Assembly (NCBI GenBank): GCA_949505625.1
Contig: CATBQD010000014.1
Coordinates: 1-40,510 of the forward strand
Direction: 5' to 3'
Length of the DNA stretch: 40,510 nucleotides
Origin: an uncultured Bacilli bacterium
Lineage (GTDB): Bacteria; Bacillota_I; Bacilli_A; RF39; UBA660
Shown: positions 1-9,100 of the stretch, piece by piece
How the letters are laid out: each line of letters opens with the position of its first letter
Numbering within the stretch: the stretch's first letter is position 1
The notes under the pieces: generated by a model
The model's database searches: none
What the model was told of the DNA's origin: nothing
The model's input: only the letters and a program-made list of their open reading frames with translations
Program-made: the position numbers and the translations under genes

Positions 1-1
1 A

Positions 2-556
2 GCACTTATCTATTTACTATTTATGATATCCTGGTTAAAAATAGCGATTTCTATTACATCTATAACTTGGATTCAAAAATTGATTGCACTTGTGGCTCTT
101 TTGGCTGGAATATGGAATCTATACGGTTTTTATAAAGCCAAAGATGCAGGATGTACTATTGTAAAAGAAGAAAAGCGAAAAAAAACATTATCCCAAATTA
201 AAAGAATTACTTCCGAAAGCCGATTTTTGCTTGCTATTTTAGGAGTTATGCTACTAGCTATATCAGTTAATATTGTAGAGCTTGCTTGTTCAGCTGGATT
301 ACCACTTGTATTTACTCAAGTCTTAGCGCTCAATAATTTAACAGCATTTGAATATGGGACTTATATTTTCTTTTATATTTTATTCTTTTTGATAGATGAT
401 TTATTTGTATTTTTTATTGCTATGGTTACCATGAAAGTAACAGGAATTTCAAATAAATATGCCAAATATTCTCATTTGATTGGAGGAATCATTATGGTTC
501 TGATTGGGATTTTATTATTTTTTAAACCAGAGTGGTTAATGTTAAACTTTTCATAA
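2..556 (+). CDS. CcdA/DsbD-like polytopic membrane protein, 5' end cut by window
   Basis: The reading frame is open from base 2. The first ATG (base 23) has no ribosome site and follows hydrophobic codons, so the gene very probably starts outside the window. The visible part has about four membrane helices, a lysine-rich cytoplasmic loop after DAGCTIV, and the motif VELACSAGLP, followed by FTQVLALN and a C-terminal FKPEWLM. From memory, this pattern belongs to CcdA/DsbD-like membrane proteins that pass electrons to thioredoxin- or glutaredoxin-like partners. The two cysteines (GCTIV and ELACSAG) would then be candidate redox residues. The N-terminal half, where the first conserved cysteine region and any redoxin domain would lie, is not visible. 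The family call is fairly good; the electron-transfer role is inferred. Confidence 0.6.
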   Translation, partial: ALIYLLFMISWLKIAISITSITWIQKLIALVALLAGIWNLYGFYKAKDAGCTIVKEEKRKKTLSQIKRITSESRFLLAILGVMLLAISVNIVELACSAGLPLVFTQVLALNNLTAFEYGTYIFFYILFFLIDDLFVFFIAMVTMKVTGISNKYAKYSHLIGGIIMVLIGILLFFKPEWLMLNFS

Positions 557-577
557 AGGAATTTATCCTTTTTTTCT
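555..577 (+). terminator. Rho-independent terminator after the CcdA-like gene
   Basis: AAAGGA-ATTTA-TCCTTT hairpin overlapping the stop codon, followed by a T run. Confidence 0.7.
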
Positions 578-588
578 TTTCGAAGAAA

Positions 589-597
589 TGCTATAAT
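589..597 (+). promoter_or_regulatory. Extended -10 promoter for the Gre-like gene
   Basis: TGCTATAAT, an extended -10 element, lies 10 bases before the AGGAGG ribosome site at 607-612. No convincing -35 is seen, as is normal for extended -10 promoters. Confidence 0.55.
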
Positions 598-622
598 AAA
601 AGTATTAGGAGGTTTTATTAGT

Positions 623-1180
623 ATGAAGAAAATAGAAATTACAGAAACAAAAGTCCTTGAATTACAAAAAGAATTGCAAGAGTTAGAAGAAAGAATTAAT
701 GATGCAAAAGGAGAACATGGAGCAGCAGCTCAAGAAGAAGGTGGATTATTTCGGAATCCTGCTAGTCATACGATTTCTCATGATATTATCCGTTGGACTC
801 GTGAGAAAGAAAAAATTATGGATATATTAGCTAGTGCAACAATTATTAAAATAGATATGGAATCAGATGAAAGAACAGTAGAAGTAGGAGATATTGTTGC
901 TACACAAATTGCGTATGAAAATGAGGAACCAGAAGAATTGAGATTTCAAATTGATGGTCTTATTAGTATTCCTAATGTCATAAATGTAACATTTGCATCT
1001 CCTATGGGAAAAGCGTTACGAGGAAAAAAAGTAGGAGAAGCGATTACGTTAAGAAAATCACAAGGAAGTCCGACTGAAGCAGATGGAATTATTACTGGTA
1101 TTGTAAAAGCAAGAGATTTAGAGTCTCAAATGGGTGAAATAGAGGGAAAAAAACCATATACTTTAAATAAACATTCTTAG
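623..1180 (+). CDS. GreA/GreB-family transcription factor with altered tip
   Basis: This 185-residue protein has the Gre layout: an N-terminal antiparallel coiled coil (about residues 1-75) and a C-terminal FKBP-like domain with the signature ASPMGKALRGKKVGE. Gre factors enter the RNA polymerase secondary channel and stimulate cleavage of backtracked RNA using acidic residues at the coiled-coil tip. In canonical GreA the tip reads EHGDLKEN. Here it is EHGAAAQEEGGLF, so the usual aspartate is replaced by alanine, and the protein is longer than the roughly 158 residues typical of GreA. It may be a paralogue that competes with GreA or acts differently, as other Gre-fold proteins do. The start is clear, with AGGAGG ten bases upstream. 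It is monocistronic, with its own promoter and terminator. Confidence 0.8.
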   Translation: MKKIEITETKVLELQKELQELEERINDAKGEHGAAAQEEGGLFRNPASHTISHDIIRWTREKEKIMDILASATIIKIDMESDERTVEVGDIVATQIAYENEEPEELRFQIDGLISIPNVINVTFASPMGKALRGKKVGEAITLRKSQGSPTEADGIITGIVKARDLESQMGEIEGKKPYTLNKHS

Positions 1181-1194
1181 GAATGTTTTTTTTT
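1170..1194 (+). terminator. Terminator after the Gre-like gene
   Basis: Perfect seven-base-pair hairpin AACATTC-TTAG-GAATGTT, containing the stop codon, followed by eight Ts. Confidence 0.85.
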
Positions 1195-1228
1195 AAACAA
1201 TCATATATTGTCATAGGAGGTTAGTTTT

Positions 1229-2440
1229 ATGAAGAAGTTAAAACCGTTTATTTTCCCGCTTATTTTAATAGGCTCTGTTTTAATAGGTTCTTTAATAGGA
1301 GTTATATTTAAGGAAGATGCAACAGTTTTAAAACCATTTGGAGAAGTATTTTTAAATTTGATGTATACCCTTGTTGTACCACTTGTTTTTTTTACCATTT
1401 CATCATCAATTGCAAATATGGTAAATATGAAACGACTTGGACATATTTTAAAATATTTATTTATGACTTTTTTATTTACCAGTTTTGTAGCAGCCATTTT
1501 AATGTTAATTATTTCGCTACTGATTGACCCAGTTGGGGGAGCTAGTATTTCATTTGTATCTGATAACAAAGAAGCGGTTAATATTGGAAGTAAAATTGTT
1601 GAAATGATTACTGTTACTGATTTTGCTTCATTACTTTCAAAAGACCATATGTTACCACTAATTATTTTTTCTATTATCTTTGGTATTAGTATTAGTTTAC
1701 TTGGAAAAGAAGGAAAAAAGATTGCTTCTGGTTTAGAAATATTATCGAAAGCAATGATGAAATTTATTAGTATTATTATGTATTATGCTCCAATCGGATT
1801 AGGTGCTTATTTTGCTTCTTTAGTTGGAGAGTTTGGCCCTAATTTACTCGGTAGTTATGCTAGAAGTATGGCATTATATTATGGTGTTTGTATTCTTTAT
1901 TTCTTTATTATGTATACTATTTATTCTTATTTTTCCCAAAAAAAGAAAGGAATCAAAGCTTTCTATAAAAACGCATTTGCTCCAGCTTTAACATCTTTAG
2001 CAACACAATCATCTTTGGCAAGTTTGCCTTCTAATTTAGAAGCAGCAGAACATATGGGAGTTCCAAAAGATGTTAGAGAAATCTGTATGCCAATTGGAGC
2101 AACGATGCATATGGAAGGTTCTAGTATGGCGGCTATTTTAAAAATTGTATTTTTATTTGGAATATTTGGTGTTCCATTTACTGGTATTGATACTTATCTT
2201 ATTGCTTTATTAATTGCAGTATTAAGTGGGGTTGTAATGTCTGGGATACCAGGTGGTGGACTAATTGGTGAAATGCTAATTGTAAGTCTTTATAATTTCC
2301 CAGCAAGTGCTTTCCCAATCATTGCGACAATTGCATGGTTAGTAGACCCACCTGCTACTTGTTTAAATGTAACTGGAGATATTACTTCTTCTATGTTGGT
2401 CACTAGAATGGTAGATGGAAAAGACTGGATAAAAGAATAA
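1229..2440 (+). CDS. Dicarboxylate/amino acid:cation symporter (DAACS/SLC1 family)
   Basis: A 403-residue membrane transporter with the family core: SSLASLPSNLEAA (the serine-rich HP1 region), PIGATMHMEG in TM7, GIPGGGLIG in HP2, and DPPATCLNVTGD in TM8. The family couples uptake of acidic or small neutral amino acids, or dicarboxylates, to Na+ or H+. In glutamate/aspartate transporters TM8 carries an arginine (DxxRTxxNVTGD) that binds the side-chain carboxylate. Here that position is alanine (about residue 376), which argues against glutamate or aspartate and for a neutral substrate. This is an inference from the family mechanism. AGGAGG at 1215-1220 supports the start. It lies between two terminator/promoter units, so it is probably transcribed alone. 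Confidence 0.9.
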   Translation: MKKLKPFIFPLILIGSVLIGSLIGVIFKEDATVLKPFGEVFLNLMYTLVVPLVFFTISSSIANMVNMKRLGHILKYLFMTFLFTSFVAAILMLIISLLIDPVGGASISFVSDNKEAVNIGSKIVEMITVTDFASLLSKDHMLPLIIFSIIFGISISLLGKEGKKIASGLEILSKAMMKFISIIMYYAPIGLGAYFASLVGEFGPNLLGSYARSMALYYGVCILYFFIMYTIYSYFSQKKKGIKAFYKNAFAPALTSLATQSSLASLPSNLEAAEHMGVPKDVREICMPIGATMHMEGSSMAAILKIVFLFGIFGVPFTGIDTYLIALLIAVLSGVVMSGIPGGGLIGEMLIVSLYNFPASAFPIIATIAWLVDPPATCLNVTGDITSSMLVTRMVDGKDWIKE

Positions 2441-2441
2441 T

Positions 2442-2470
2442 TTGCCAAACCCTTTAGAATGTGCTATAAT
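2442..2470 (+). promoter_or_regulatory. Sigma-A-type promoter for the tandem paralogue pair
   Basis: TTGCCA, 17-base spacer, then TATAAT with an upstream TG (extended -10). It lies directly after the symporter stop codon and 30 bases before the next start. Confidence 0.85.
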
Positions 2471-2499
2471 GGCAAACGGCGTGTCAAAAAGGGGGACTT

Positions 2500-3093
2500 A
2501 TGAAAGAGAAAGCATTAATACTATTAAAAGGGTATTATAAAGATTATAAGAATAATGAGATTAAACAGTCAGAGATTCTTGGAATTTTAGAACCGACAAC
2601 TGGGATATTTAAAGGAATTGAGGTTCAAGATAGCGATTGTAATATTGAAAACTATGAAGAGTTATTAAATTATATTTATCATGGTTATACGAAATCTCAA
2701 ACTTTTTCTCTGATTGTTGGTTATTATGATGGAAAATTATTACAATATCGCGGATTATTATCCGAAAAGGAAATCACATTTGGGGAATTTGAATTATGTT
2801 CGGAGGACATGAGATTAAAGGGTAGAGAAAAAAAGCAATCAAATAAAAAACTTACAAGAAATTTAGAGCGACCAGTTAATCGTTATGATACAATTGTATT
2901 ATTAACTCAACTTGACAGTAGACTAGGATTTTTTAGATATTTTAGCACAGTATATGAGCTTATAGAGGCTATATTAATAAAAGAAAATAATAACTTAGGA
3001 TGGAAAGGGCTTCAATTATCTATGGAAGCTATGGCTCCAAAAGCAGCAGAAAAAACTTATATGCTTACTCTTTCTATAGATGAAGTAAAATAG
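2500..3093 (+). CDS. Unrecognised protein, first of two tandem paralogues
   Basis: I do not recognise this 197-residue, soluble-looking protein. It has no signal peptide or membrane helix. Residues near 28-42 read GILEPTTGIFKGIEV, matched by GLLDSKTGIFEGVEV in the next gene. The proteins also share weaker similarity after that (GYYDGKLLQY versus GFVDETIHYS, and a basic LTRN or LTRR stretch), so they are paralogues. The first protein has a longer C-terminus, which includes a helical part rich in leucine and methionine. The start has a GGGGG ribosome site and a strong promoter (2442-2470), and the gene ends in its own terminator. It is a real, expressed-looking gene; function unknown. Confidence 0.75.
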   Translation: MKEKALILLKGYYKDYKNNEIKQSEILGILEPTTGIFKGIEVQDSDCNIENYEELLNYIYHGYTKSQTFSLIVGYYDGKLLQYRGLLSEKEITFGEFELCSEDMRLKGREKKQSNKKLTRNLERPVNRYDTIVLLTQLDSRLGFFRYFSTVYELIEAILIKENNNLGWKGLQLSMEAMAPKAAEKTYMLTLSIDEVK

Positions 3094-3095
3094 AA

Positions 3096-3120
3096 AAGGA
3101 AAGTGTTTCACTTTCTTTTT
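3096..3120 (+). terminator. Terminator between the paralogues
   Basis: GAAAGTG-TTT-CACTTTC hairpin followed by a T run. Confidence 0.85.
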
Positions 3121-3167
3121 TGTCCCACTTTTTCAATTGACGATCGCATAAAGAAAGGAATGATAAA

Positions 3168-3677
3168 ATGAAACAACAAGTTATAATATTAAATGGAATT
3201 ACCTATGATTATTGTGAAGAAACAAGATTTTATAGAATGATAGGATTATTAGATAGTAAAACAGGAATCTTTGAGGGAGTAGAAGTTGTAACAAATAATT
3301 TTGAAACATTAGAAAAAACAAAAGAGAGAATTCGTTTATTAGATCCAATATCTGCTAGGATGGCTACTGGTTTTGTAGATGAAACCATTCACTATTCTGT
3401 TTTAGATATGCAAAAAGGAATTGCAACCGAGACAGAATTGAAAAAGTTTGGGGATGATTCTTTTTATGGACATGAACAACAAGAAGAAATATTGACAAGA
3501 AGGATAAATTCTAATTTTAAAACAGGTTCTTCTATAGAAACTGTTGAAGATTTGGAAATGAAAGTCCTTTTAGATGGTCTTTTATCTTGTCAACAAAGAA
3601 ACTTTATTTTTTCAAAATTACAAGCAAATGTAGTAGCAAGCAAAGAAGTAGAAAAAGTGAAAATTTATTCAGCTTAA
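3168..3677 (+). CDS. Unrecognised protein, second of two tandem paralogues
   Basis: A 169-residue soluble protein of unknown function. It is related to the product of the gene just upstream through the shared G-L-L-x3-TGIF-x-G-V-EV motif near its N-terminus and a matching basic segment (LTRRINS) near residue 125. It has no recognisable catalytic motif, signal peptide or membrane helix. A TTGACG lies upstream at 3137-3142, but I see no -10 at a normal distance that leaves room for a leader, so the promoter is unclear. The ribosome site is AAAGGA about ten bases before the ATG. The tandem duplication with separate terminators suggests independently expressed copies. Confidence 0.7.
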   Translation: MKQQVIILNGITYDYCEETRFYRMIGLLDSKTGIFEGVEVVTNNFETLEKTKERIRLLDPISARMATGFVDETIHYSVLDMQKGIATETELKKFGDDSFYGHEQQEEILTRRINSNFKTGSSIETVEDLEMKVLLDGLLSCQQRNFIFSKLQANVVASKEVEKVKIYSA

Positions 3678-3699
3678 GAAGGGTATTCCTTCTTTTTTT
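3676..3699 (+). terminator. Terminator after the second paralogue
   Basis: AAGAAGG-GTATT-CCTTCTT hairpin overlapping the stop codon, then a T run. Confidence 0.85.
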
Positions 3700-3712
3700 A
3701 TGGCCTTTTACA

Positions 3713-3742
3713 TTGACGAACAAATGTATTCTGTGTTATACT
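3713..3742 (+). promoter_or_regulatory. Promoter of addB-addA
   Basis: TTGACG, then TTATAC/TATACT after a 17-18-base spacer, 23 bases before the addB start. It is the only promoter seen for the two-gene operon. Confidence 0.75.
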
Positions 3743-3764
3743 TTTTGAAGTAGAAGGTGAGAAT

Positions 3765-6185
3765 ATGATTCCATTGGAATATCTAAAACAAAATGAATGT
3801 ATTATAATTACCCCATCTAGCTATAAGATGGCTATATTAAAAGAATTATCGAAAGAATCTTCCTTTTATCATATCCAATTTTTGACTTTATCAGAATTAA
3901 AAAGTCTTTTATTTTACGAGTATCATGAAGAAGCTTTATTAAAACTTTGTCAGAAGTTTGATTTGATTCCAGAAAATGGAGCAATTTTATTAGAAGCAAT
4001 GTATAGCATTACCAAAGAAGAGCAAGACTCAGGTTTGTTTCAAAAAAAAGAATGGTTGAAAGAGCAAGGACTTCTTATTTATCATCCAGCATTTATAGAA
4101 CAGTTAAAAAGAACTCATGTTTTTATTTATGGATATGAGAATTATGAAATCAATCCATTTCTTTTTATGTTGAATATTTACACGAAAGTAGAGTTTTTAA
4201 ATGATATTACGACTACATATCTTCCAAAAGTAACAGAATATGAAACGTTAGAAGAAGAGGTAGTAGGAACAGCAGAAAAAATATCATATTTATTAAAAGA
4301 AGGAGTTTCTATCAATCAAATTTTTTTAGGTTCTTTAAATAGCGATTATAAAAGTGTTGTATCAAAAGTATTTCATCAATTTCATATTCCATTAGACCTT
4401 CAGGATACTCATAGTTTATTTGAATATCAAATGGTTCAAGATTTTCTAAAACAAATTCCTGATGATGCTCCATTAAGTGTTTTACCAGATTTGTTGACAG
4501 AATTAGAAAGTAAGTATCCAAAAACAAATTTATTTTATTCTGAAATATATGAGCAATTGATTTCTATCTTGAATCGGTATTACGTAGAATCAAGAACTTT
4601 TTTAGAAATTAGAGATATTTTAATTTATGATTTGAAAAGAACAAAAGTAAAAAAGGAAAGCTATCAAGATGTTGTAAAAGAAGTTGATTTTAAGAATAGT
4701 GCTTTTCAAGATGATAGTTATATTTTCTTAATAGGAGTTAATTTAGGAGAATTTCCAACAATCTATGAAGATACAGATTATTTTAGTGATGCTCAAAAAA
4801 TACTTTTAGCGCTCCCAACTTCTTTAGAAAAAACAATTGGTGAAGAACAAAAAATGATAAAGAAAATAGAGTCATTGCCTCATATATTTTTGAGCTTCAA
4901 GAAAAAAAGTCCTTTTAAGGAGTATTTAAAAGCTAGTTTCTTAGAACGTTACGAGATAGAAAAAGGAGAATATCATTATACCAATCAAAACTATAATGCT
5001 TATCTTTTAAATGCTTCATTAGATGAATTTATCAATTTTAATCACAAAACTAGAAATTTAATGAATCGATATGGACTTGAACCTATTTATTATGGAAAAT
5101 ATGATAATCAATTTACAGGAATTGATAAATCATTATTTCAAAAATATGTTCCATATGTTGTTTTATCATATACCAGTATGCAGAAATTCTTTGAATGCCC
5201 TTTTAAATATTATATTGGTTCTATTTTAAAAGTTGTTCCTCCATTTGTAGAAAGTACGAGTTTAATTGTCGGAAACTTGTTTCATTCCATTTTAGAAAAA
5301 TATTTTAAAAAAGGAAATGACTTAGATAATATTATAAAAGAAGAATTAGAGCAAGTAGAAATGATGCCATTAGAAAAAAGAGATTTTTACTTACAAAAAT
5401 ATGAATTAGAAATTAGGAAATTAATCAAAATCATGGATATTCAACTTTCTCATTCAGAGTTTAAACCGACCTTTTTTGAAGAAACAATTGAATGGACAGA
5501 AGGAAAAAATATAACCTTTAAAATATTTGGAAAAATCGATAAAATTATGACCGTTGATGATGGAGAACATTCTTATGTTATTGTGATTGACTATAAAACT
5601 GGGTTTGCGACTAGTGATTTATCAAAAGTTATTTATGGAATGAATATGCAGTTATTAATTTATTTATATTTAATTTCAAAAGAAAAGAAATTTCAAAATT
5701 ATAAATTAGGCGGTGCTTATATTGAATCAATTGCAGCCAATCTTCCAAATTATGTAGAGGGAAAAACATTAGAAGACTTATTATGGGAGCAAACGAAATT
5801 AGATGGAATCAGTTTAAAACGGAATGAATTTATAAGTCGCTTAGATACGCATTATGAAATTTCTAGTTATATAAAAGGGGTAAGAGTCAAAAAAGATGGA
5901 GATTTTTATGCATCGAATCGTTTGTTAGAAGAAGAAACTCTAAAAGAATTATTAAAAATTGTAAAAAAGAATATTACTGAAGTAGAAAATGTGATAGAAA
6001 ATGCTGACTTTAAAATTGCACCTAAAAAGTTTTCAAGCGAATTGAAAGAGCAAATTAGTAGTTGTAACTATTGTCCATATCGGGATATTTGCTATTTAAA
6101 ACCAAAAAATGTAGTAAGATTAAAAGAATATAAAGATTTAGAATTCTTAGGAGGTGAAAAAAATGATACCAGTGAAACCAATTGA
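3765..6185 (+). CDS. addB: AddB-type ATP-dependent nuclease subunit B (short form)
   Basis: Subunit B of the AddAB helicase-nuclease, which resects double-strand DNA ends for RecA-dependent repair. The C-terminal nuclease is clear: ECPFKYY with a cysteine (about 479), GNLFHSIL (about 503), VIDYKTG (PD-(D/E)XK core, about 607), QLLIYLY, and CNYCPYRDIC (about 767-776). The four cysteines match the iron-sulphur cluster that pins the nuclease domain in AddB. At 806 residues it is much shorter than Bacillus AddB (about 1,160). The place where AddB has a Walker A motif reads ITPSSYKMAIL, so the ATP site is lost, as in RexB-type proteins. Adjacent addA overlaps its end. The start is supported by AAGGTGAG just upstream. 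Confidence 0.85.
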   Translation: MIPLEYLKQNECIIITPSSYKMAILKELSKESSFYHIQFLTLSELKSLLFYEYHEEALLKLCQKFDLIPENGAILLEAMYSITKEEQDSGLFQKKEWLKEQGLLIYHPAFIEQLKRTHVFIYGYENYEINPFLFMLNIYTKVEFLNDITTTYLPKVTEYETLEEEVVGTAEKISYLLKEGVSINQIFLGSLNSDYKSVVSKVFHQFHIPLDLQDTHSLFEYQMVQDFLKQIPDDAPLSVLPDLLTELESKYPKTNLFYSEIYEQLISILNRYYVESRTFLEIRDILIYDLKRTKVKKESYQDVVKEVDFKNSAFQDDSYIFLIGVNLGEFPTIYEDTDYFSDAQKILLALPTSLEKTIGEEQKMIKKIESLPHIFLSFKKKSPFKEYLKASFLERYEIEKGEYHYTNQNYNAYLLNASLDEFINFNHKTRNLMNRYGLEPIYYGKYDNQFTGIDKSLFQKYVPYVVLSYTSMQKFFECPFKYYIGSILKVVPPFVESTSLIVGNLFHSILEKYFKKGNDLDNIIKEELEQVEMMPLEKRDFYLQKYELEIRKLIKIMDIQLSHSEFKPTFFEETIEWTEGKNITFKIFGKIDKIMTVDDGEHSYVIVIDYKTGFATSDLSKVIYGMNMQLLIYLYLISKEKKFQNYKLGGAYIESIAANLPNYVEGKTLEDLLWEQTKLDGISLKRNEFISRLDTHYEISSYIKGVRVKKDGDFYASNRLLEEETLKELLKIVKKNITEVENVIENADFKIAPKKFSSELKEQISSCNYCPYRDICYLKPKNVVRLKEYKDLEFLGGEKNDTSETN

Positions 6186-9100
6186 TGCAACTTGGACGGA
6201 TGAACAATGGAGAGCCATTTATCAAGATGGTAGTAATATTATTGTAAGTGCAGGAGCAGGAAGCGGAAAAACTGCTGTTTTGACAGAACGTATTATTGAA
6301 AAACTGAAACGAGGCATTTCTATTTCTTCTTTGGTTGTTTTAACATTTACGAAAGCAGCAGCCTTTGAGATGAAAACAAGAGTTCGAAAAAAAATAATAA
6401 AAGAAATAGAAAAGGGAAATACCAAATTAGAAAAAGAATTAGAGAAAATCGATAGTGCAGCAATCACAACCTTTGATAGTTATAGTTTGTCACTTGTAAA
6501 AAAATATCATTATTTACTAGGAATCAAAAAAGATATTGGAATTGCAGATAATATTGTATTAGGTATGAAAAAAAAGGAATTAATAGATGAAGTATTCCAG
6601 TATTTTTATCAACAAAAAGATGTAGGTTTTTTCAAGTTATTAGATACATTTACCATTAAAGATGATGATAAAATGAAACATATTTGTTTAAAATTAAATG
6701 ATTCTTTAGAGTCTATTGTTCATAAAAAAGAATATTTAGACACTTATTTAGAGCATTATTATGAAGAATCTTTTATCGAAGATAAAGTGAAACAATATGA
6801 ACAGATTTTAACGAGCGAAAAGAATGAAATTTTAAGTTTATTAGGCAATCTAAAAAGTAGTGCGAATACAGCCGTTGCAATGGAATTTGTTTTACGTATT
6901 GTAGATGTTTTAGAACCTTTTCATTCTTGTTTTAGTTATGATGATTATAAAATGGTATCAAAAGTTTCTTTACCGGCCTTTACAAGAAGTAAAAAGATTG
7001 AGGAATCAGAACTTTTAAAAATGAAAGAAATTTATGATTCTTTAAAGGAACATTTTGTATATTTAAAAGGACTATGTATTTATGAAAATAGAGCATCATT
7101 AAAAAATTCCATTTATGAAACCAAAGAAACGGTAGAAACTTTGATTTTCATCTTAAAAGAATTTGATAAAAGGCTTTTATCTTATAAAATGAAAGAGGGG
7201 CTATATGAATTTTCAGATATTGGAAGGCTTGCCATTACATTATTAGAAAATCATCCCTCTATAGCACAACAAATTCGAGAGAATACCAATGAGATTATGA
7301 TTGATGAGTATCAGGATACCAATGATATTGGAGATTATTTCATTTCTTTAATTGCCAATCATAATGTATATATGGTAGGAGATATCAAGCAATCTATTTA
7401 TCGCTTTAGAAATGCAAATCCGAGTATTTTTATGGATAAGTATAATCGTTATAGTATTCATGAAGATGGAGAGAAAATTGATTTAAATAAAAATTTCCGT
7501 TCTAGAAAAGAAGTACTAGAAGATATCAACTTTCTCTTTGAAAAGTTTATGGATGAAGAAATAGGAGGAGCAGATTATCAGTCTGGTCATGCTATGGTAT
7601 TTGGAAATGAAGAATATGAAAAAAAAGGAAAAACAGTTCAAGATTATCATTTTGAAATACTTGATTATGAATACAAAGATACAGAATATGCAAAGAGTTT
7701 TCGAACAGAGGAAATAGAAGCTTTTATTATCGCAAACGATATTCAAAAGAAAGTGGAAAGCCATTATCAGGTTTATGATAAAGATAATCATGAATTAAGA
7801 AATATTGCTTACAACGATTTTTCAATTCTTTTAGACCGTAAAACTTCATTTGATTTGTATAAGAAGATATTTACGTATTTAGGAGTTCCATTATTGGTAC
7901 ACAAAGATGAAGAATTTGTTTATTCTGATGAAGTGTTTGTGATTGAAAATATTATGAAATGGATACTTTCTATATTGGATTTTAATTACGCAAAAAACAA
8001 TTTACAATATGCAGTAATGAGTGTTTCTAGGTCATTTATTGAAAAAATCAATGATGAAAAATTATTTACGTTTTTTATGGAACACAAAGAAGATTTTATG
8101 GAAGCATTAAATGATAGTTCTTCACCACTTTATGAATACCACCAAAAAATGCAGTTATTAGCAGAATATTCAAAAAACCATACTTTATCTGAGTTATTGG
8201 AACAAATTTATCAAGTGTTTGATATTTACCATGCTATATTGACATTACAAAATATTGAGCTTTTAAGTATTAAATTAGATTATTTATTGGATGTTTCAAG
8301 AAACTTAGAAAAAATGGGCTATCAAATCGTAGATTTTATTAGTTATTTAGAAGAAGCAATCCAAGGAGAGAATGATGTTACTTTTAGTAGAAATCAAGAT
8401 GCAGATAGTAATTCTGTTAATTTAATGAGTATTCATAAATCTAAGGGGTTAGAATATCATATTTGCTATTATGCAGGACTAGGAAAGAAATTTTCTAAAG
8501 CTGATTTAAAAGAACGATTCTTATTTGACCAAAAACTAGGTTTTATTGTTCCTCATTTTGAAGAGGGAATTAGAGAAAACTTTTACAAAGAATTATTAAA
8601 AGAATCTTGGAATAAAGAAGATATTTCTGAGAGAATACGTGTTTTTTATGTAGCGCTTTCTAGAGCCAAGGAGAAAATGATTTTTGTAACAAATCTGAGT
8701 GATAGAGAAGAAATTGATTTTCAAGATTTTGTAGATTCAAAAGTTCGTTTAAAATATAAAAGTTTTTATGATATTTTGGTATCAATAAAGTCAAAGTTAA
8801 AACCATATATAGTTCCTTATTCATTAGAAGAGCTTTTCCTAACAAAGAAATATGAACAGTTGAAAGAAACAAATTATGAATCTTTATTAGAAAAATCAAA
8901 TCAAAAAACAGATTATATTATTCTAGATATAGAAAAGAAAAAAGTAGAAGAAAAGATTTTCTCAAAAAGTTATTATATTGTAGATACAAAGGAACAGGAG
9001 AGATTGAATCTAGGAATTAAATTACATGAGTGTCTTCAGTATATAGACTACAAACATATTGAAGAGAGCTTAGAAAAAATGGAATTATCTAATTTTGAAT

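Noticed and set aside
3137-3166. TTGACG plus TGATAA as a promoter of the second tandem paralogue
   Set aside because: The -10 would abut the start codon and place the transcript start inside the gene, although the start is supported by alignment with the paralogue.
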